A stretch of DNA of 17,848 nucleotides from Bacteroidales bacterium (GTDB taxonomy: Bacteria > Bacteroidota > Bacteroidia > Bacteroidales > Bacteroidaceae), in assembly GCA_004557285.1 (NCBI GenBank), contig SFEK01000029.1:1-17848 (forward strand), given 5' to 3'. Below, in pieces: positions 16,001-17,848 of this stretch. Made by a program: the position numbers and the translations under genes. The notes below the pieces were generated by a model, which was not told the DNA's origin, searched no databases, and saw only the letters and a program-made list of their open reading frames with translations. The first letter of the stretch is position 1, and the number at the start of each line of letters is the position of its first letter.

Positions 16001-16574
16001 GGTTGGAAAATCCCGCCTTACGTATCAAGGCATCATCAATCTTATAGATGCCCGTCGAAGGCACGCGCACCTTGGCCCATCTGCCCTTGGCCAGTATAGA
16101 GTGGTCTGCATACCTGTCTTTGGGCAATATTTCCTCGCCGGCCTTGGCCATTTTCTTCATGGCCGGTCGCTGTTGAGCCTGCACTTCAAGCATAAAGCTC
16201 ACCAGTTTCCGGTATTTGCCATCACGCATCACCAATGGCACGAACGACACTTCAAGGTGTCCGCGCTTCCGTTCCACCACTACATTGGCATCAACATGCG
16301 GCCATTCGTCCAAGGGTTTTGCCGTGATTTTCTGATAACGCTCTACATCATCAGCACCCATATCCACAAATTCGGGATATGCGATGGTGGCCGTATATAC
16401 TGAATCTGCCCATGCTCCGTCAAGGGGCAAGGTACACGAAAAGCGGGGCAACACGCTGTCAATCCTCACCTCATCCGCGGTGAGGTTGAAGAACTTTTGA
16501 ACCTTACTGTCGGCAACGGCCATGCCGCTGACAAGCAAGACGAGCAAAGATAAGAAAAATCTTCTTGATTTCAT
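13005..16574 (-). CDS. porU: Type IX secretion system sortase PorU (gingipain-type C25 cysteine peptidase)
   Basis: A 1189-residue cell-surface peptidase of clan CD, family C25. In type IX secretion, PorU cuts the C-terminal sorting domain off arriving cargo and links the new end to anionic LPS. The signal peptide covers residues 1-21 (SGMAVA/DS). A beta-rich N-terminal region spans about 25-430. The caspase-like peptidase domain (about 438-825) starts at DMVIIIPTSQ, with catalytic His690 in NYSGHGRAD and Cys723 in WITASCDIMPF; spacing between the two matches P. gingivalis PorU. Ig-like domains follow. The last about 105 residues (1085-1189) resemble a type IX sorting domain, with GVYVYRVRLG and the end SQKLVVVRQ. 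It overlaps the FAH gene upstream by 4 bp (ATGA) and precedes porV by 99 bp. The length is close to that of known PorU. Confidence 0.93.
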   Translation of the reverse strand: MKSRRFFLSLLVLLVSGMAVADSKVQKFFNLTADEVRIDSVLPRFSCTLPLDGAWADSVYTATIAYPEFVDMGADDVERYQKITAKPLDEWPHVDANVVVERKRGHLEVSFVPLVMRDGKYRKLVSFMLEVQAQQRPAMKKMAKAGEEILPKDRYADHSILAKGRWAKVRVPSTGIYKIDDALIRKAGFSNLDRVQIYGYGGAMQNEVLQAEDLINLDDLKQVPQCVVNGQRLFHAQGPVSWTTKRTGKRTRNPYADHGYYFITEGEDAPLTVDSATFVSAFYPSYDDYHTLHEIDNFAWYQGGRNLFEDSPVALGATKEYPIDLVCGKNSTGYITITVSAGVASKVKVEINDSVLSTLNITLGQYDHGNSATGTYRVKTLLASNRVKITPTSGGPVRLDYICFSHDDARPEPMLSTTAFAAPEYVYNITNQDHHADGPVDMVIIIPTSQKLLAQAQRLKEYREQHDGLRVRIVPADELFNEFSSGTPDANAYRRYLKMLYDRAETEEDMPSYLLLFGDCVWDNRLNTSDCAGLNADDLLLCHESENSFSATDCYVDDGFFCLLDDGEGGNPDTTDKLDVAVGRLPVRNAYDAQIVVDKLIAYGENKNAGNWQNVMMFMGDDGNENIHMSDADEMANIIESKLPSVVVKRVMWDAYPVEASAGGNTYPEVAKIIKQQQEEGALVMNYSGHGRADQISHERVLRIDDFSSFKNQNLPLWITASCDIMPFDSQQANIGETALLNPNGGAVAFFGTTRTVFIVRNRAINRAFLNMLFTPVDGAYISIGEAQRKAKNYLIESKEDATVNKLQYSLLGDPALKLNLPQHRVLVDSINGVDLATCEHLPMLNAGAVVTVKGHVENVDGGLDDTFNGTVSALVRDAKKEVVCRLNNTSSDGATTSYVFYDRDKTLFSGNNVVANGEFSFTFAVPKDIDYSDESGLINIFAIDEQTAQTVNGNTDRFLVGGSGNLDNDGIGPSIYCYLNSTSFVDGGSVNPSPFFVAQITDKDGLNVSGSGIGHDLQLVIDGRADMTYNLNDNFTYDFGSYTKGSTYYNIPALAEGVHTLQFKAWDIMNNSSSAQLTFQVVAGIKPAYLRVSCSDNPAKEKTTFIVNHDRAGSMIDLEIDVFDLSGRPIWTYTEHGTASQGTCTVDWDLTGSNGSRVQTGVYVYRVRLGSDGSSMISKSQKLVVVRQ

Positions 16575-17188
16575 TTCACATTAAATTCTAAAACCTTACG
16601 GTCGTCTATCCAACCGGTCAGGTGGTCATTGATATGCACAGGACCCACTCCCACAGGAGTTCCTGTATATAATAAGTCGCCTGTCTTCAAGGTAAAATAC
16701 CTGCTGATATAGGCAATGATTTCATCCACCTTGAACAACATGTCGCTCGAGCAGCCCTGCTGCACGGTATGCCCATTGATGTCGAGATGGAAGTGTATGG
16801 CTTGGATGTCACGGAATTTGGCGATGTCAACCCATTGTCCAATAACAGCCGCTCCATCAAACCCCTTGCACAAGTCCCATGGTTTGCCTTCAGCCCGCAG
16901 CCGTTGCTGCAGTTCTCTTGCGGTAAAGTCAATACCCACGGTCACGGCATCATAATAACGGTGTGCAAAACGCTGTGGAATGCTTTTGCCCAATTTGCAT
17001 ATGCGCACCACCAGTTCTGTTTCATAATCCACGCGCCCCATCTCTTCGGGCAGGAAAAACGGTTTTCCGTCTTTCAGCAACGAAGAGTCGGCCTTGGTGA
17101 AAATGACGGGCTCTTCCGGTTTATATAACGTTCCATCCAGTTCTTTATTGTGCTGGATGTAATTCATTCCAATGGCAAATATTTTCAT
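16571..17188 (-). CDS. Fumarylacetoacetate hydrolase (FAH) family protein, FAHD1/YcgM-like
   Basis: A 205-residue cytoplasmic enzyme of the FAH fold. Short members act as acylpyruvate hydrolases, oxaloacetate decarboxylases or tautomerases. Signature pieces are GMNYIQHNKEL (7-17), PVIFTKADSSLL (27-38), the metal-binding pair in VDYETELVV (Glu56 and Glu58), the third ligand Asp87 in GIDFTARELQ, KPWDLCKGFDGAAVIG (102-117) and LYTGTPVGVGPV near the C terminus. The spacing of the three acidic ligands equals that of human FAHD1 (from memory Glu71, Glu73, Asp102). I chose the ATG at 17188, which matches the family N terminus. The in-frame extension to 17260 begins with TTG and adds a basic stretch without family counterpart. 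It is the first gene of the operon and overlaps porU by 4 bp. No functional tie to secretion is evident; the exact substrate is open. Confidence 0.88.
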   Translation of the reverse strand: MKIFAIGMNYIQHNKELDGTLYKPEEPVIFTKADSSLLKDGKPFFLPEEMGRVDYETELVVRICKLGKSIPQRFAHRYYDAVTVGIDFTARELQQRLRAEGKPWDLCKGFDGAAVIGQWVDIAKFRDIQAIHFHLDINGHTVQQGCSSDMLFKVDEIIAYISRYFTLKTGDLLYTGTPVGVGPVHINDHLTGWIDDRKVLEFNVK

Positions 17189-17282
17189 TTTCTTGTACTT
17201 CAATCTGTTGGATTTGTTCCTCAAGAAAGCTACGAAAAAGGTCAAAGAGGTGTTCTCCAACGCTTATTCACACTTCAAAGCA

Positions 17283-17313
17283 CAAAAATAGCAATAATCT
17301 TTTACACCACAAA
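17283..17313 (-). promoter_or_regulatory. Predicted Bacteroidota promoter for the FAH-porU-porV-ispF operon
   Basis: On the minus strand, TTTG (17310-17313) and TATTTTTG (17283-17290) match the -33 and -7 elements exactly, with a 19-bp spacer. The start would fall near 17276, giving a leader of almost 90 nt before the ATG at 17188. It sits directly after the terminator of the upstream gene. Confidence 0.65.
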
Positions 17314-17322
17314 AAAAAGTGC

Positions 17323-17359
17323 AAAAAAAATCCATTATCCACAGTCGGCGGATAATGGA
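17323..17359 (-). terminator. Intrinsic terminator of the upstream lysine-tailed gene
   Basis: Perfect 10-bp arms (17350-17359 and 17331-17340) enclose a 9-nt loop. On the minus strand they are followed by eight T residues (17323-17330), a textbook Rho-independent terminator. It lies about 50 bp past the stop codon at 17408 and ends just before the next promoter. Confidence 0.85.
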
Positions 17360-17407
17360 ATTGATGTCAAATCAGCATTTTCAGATTGACCGATGGCAGT
17401 GGATGGC

Positions 17408-17848
17408 CTATTTCTTCTTCTTGAACAGACCTTTGACCTTGTTGACGGCATTCTTGGCAGCATCTTTCACCTTGTCGGTGATGTTACCTGAAGATTCTGA
17501 GCCACCGGGAGCGAGAGAGTTCAAACTGCCGTTTGATATTAATCCTTGATCGACAGGATTGCCGGTAAGTTCGTTGAAATACCGCATTATACGGTTGTGC
17601 TCTTCTACCGGCGTGGTCACCGTTTTCACATCATACGTACCGCCATCGAAGTAGGTTGCATTCTTGTATTGAATCTTACAAGTATGTCCATTCGAATCCA
17701 GTGTGATGGTGATGTTGGCTGTATCCGGTCTACCCAAGCCTGTATCATTGTTCACTATGGTAAACGTCTCGATGTTTCCCGATTTCTTGTAATTCTTGAT
17801 TATGAATTGCGTATTGTCGTCATCGTCCAGGATAAAGAGTTTCTTCGA
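17408..17848 (-). CDS. Unrecognised protein, C-terminal 146 residues (5' end outside window)
   Basis: The frame is open to the right edge of the window, so the true start lies outside. A GTG at 17755 is an internal codon rather than a likely start, because good coding sequence with no stop (KKLFILDDDDNTQFIIKNYK and onwards) precedes it. The visible part alternates short strands such as ANITITLDSNGHTCKIQYK and TYDVKTVTTP, then a Gly/Ser-rich linker (about 30 residues), and ends in a basic amphipathic helix containing KDAAKNAVNKVKGLFKKKK. The tail could bind nucleic acid, acidic lipid or a partner protein. I do not recognise the family. The terminator at 17323-17359 closes its transcription unit. 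Confidence 0.65.
   Translation of the reverse strand, partial: SKKLFILDDDDNTQFIIKNYKKSGNIETFTIVNNDTGLGRPDTANITITLDSNGHTCKIQYKNATYFDGGTYDVKTVTTPVEEHNRIMRYFNELTGNPVDQGLISNGSLNSLAPGGSESSGNITDKVKDAAKNAVNKVKGLFKKKK

Noticed and set aside
15801..16403. 200-residue open frame on the plus strand
   Set aside because: Antisense to the N-terminal part of porU; composition is that of a shadow frame.
17189..17260. TTG-initiated extension of the FAH-family protein
   Set aside because: The added 24 residues have no family counterpart, and the ATG at 17188 begins the conserved MKIFAIGMNY start.

Overview
The window looks like a chromosomal segment from a Prevotella-type member of the Bacteroidota (GC roughly 50%). 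Three things point there. It carries type IX secretion genes (a porU-like sortase and a porV-like shuttle protein). The upstream regions contain Bacteroidota-type promoters (-33 TTTG and -7 TAnnTTTG, about 19-20 bp apart). Many genes lack a strong Shine-Dalgarno sequence. The genus is inferred from protein style, not from a database comparison.

Layout. (1) Positions 2-1942, plus strand: the C-terminal part of a superfamily 1 DNA2/UPF1-type helicase cut by the window edge. It converges on a secreted SGNH/GDSL hydrolase (1986-2753, minus). (2) Positions 2754-3197: a gene-free divergent regulatory region with two perfect copies of a 31-bp element, two hairpins and promoters facing both ways. (3) Positions 3198-11282, plus strand: a seven-gene operon for the cell envelope. 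It encodes an EptA-like phosphoethanolamine transferase, two acyltransferase-3 proteins joined by ATGA overlaps, a UbiA-family polyprenyl-phosphate phosphoribosyltransferase-like enzyme, a HAD-IB phosphatase, a multi-pass GT-C-like membrane protein and a GT2 glycosyltransferase. (4) Positions 11248-17188, minus strand: an operon read FAH-family hydrolase, porU, porV, ispF, with 4-bp overlaps at FAH/porU and porV/ispF. Its last gene overlaps the GT2 gene tail to tail by 35 bp. (5) Positions 17189-17407: a clear intrinsic terminator followed directly by the promoter of the FAH-porU operon. (6) Positions 17408-17848, minus strand: the C-terminal part of an unrecognised protein with a lysine-rich tail.

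How the genes may work together. The plus-strand operon has the parts expected of a pathway that makes a polyprenyl-phosphate-linked pentose (UbiA-like transferase plus phosphatase), uses it outside the cytoplasm (GT-C-like protein), and decorates the product with acyl and phosphoethanolamine groups. It resembles the first steps of mycobacterial decaprenyl-phosphoryl-arabinose synthesis, but no DprE1/DprE2-type epimerase is present here. The neighbouring minus-strand operon encodes the sortase that attaches type IX cargo to a special LPS. One testable idea is that the plus-strand operon builds or decorates that surface glycan. This pathway is the best candidate for an undescribed system in the window.
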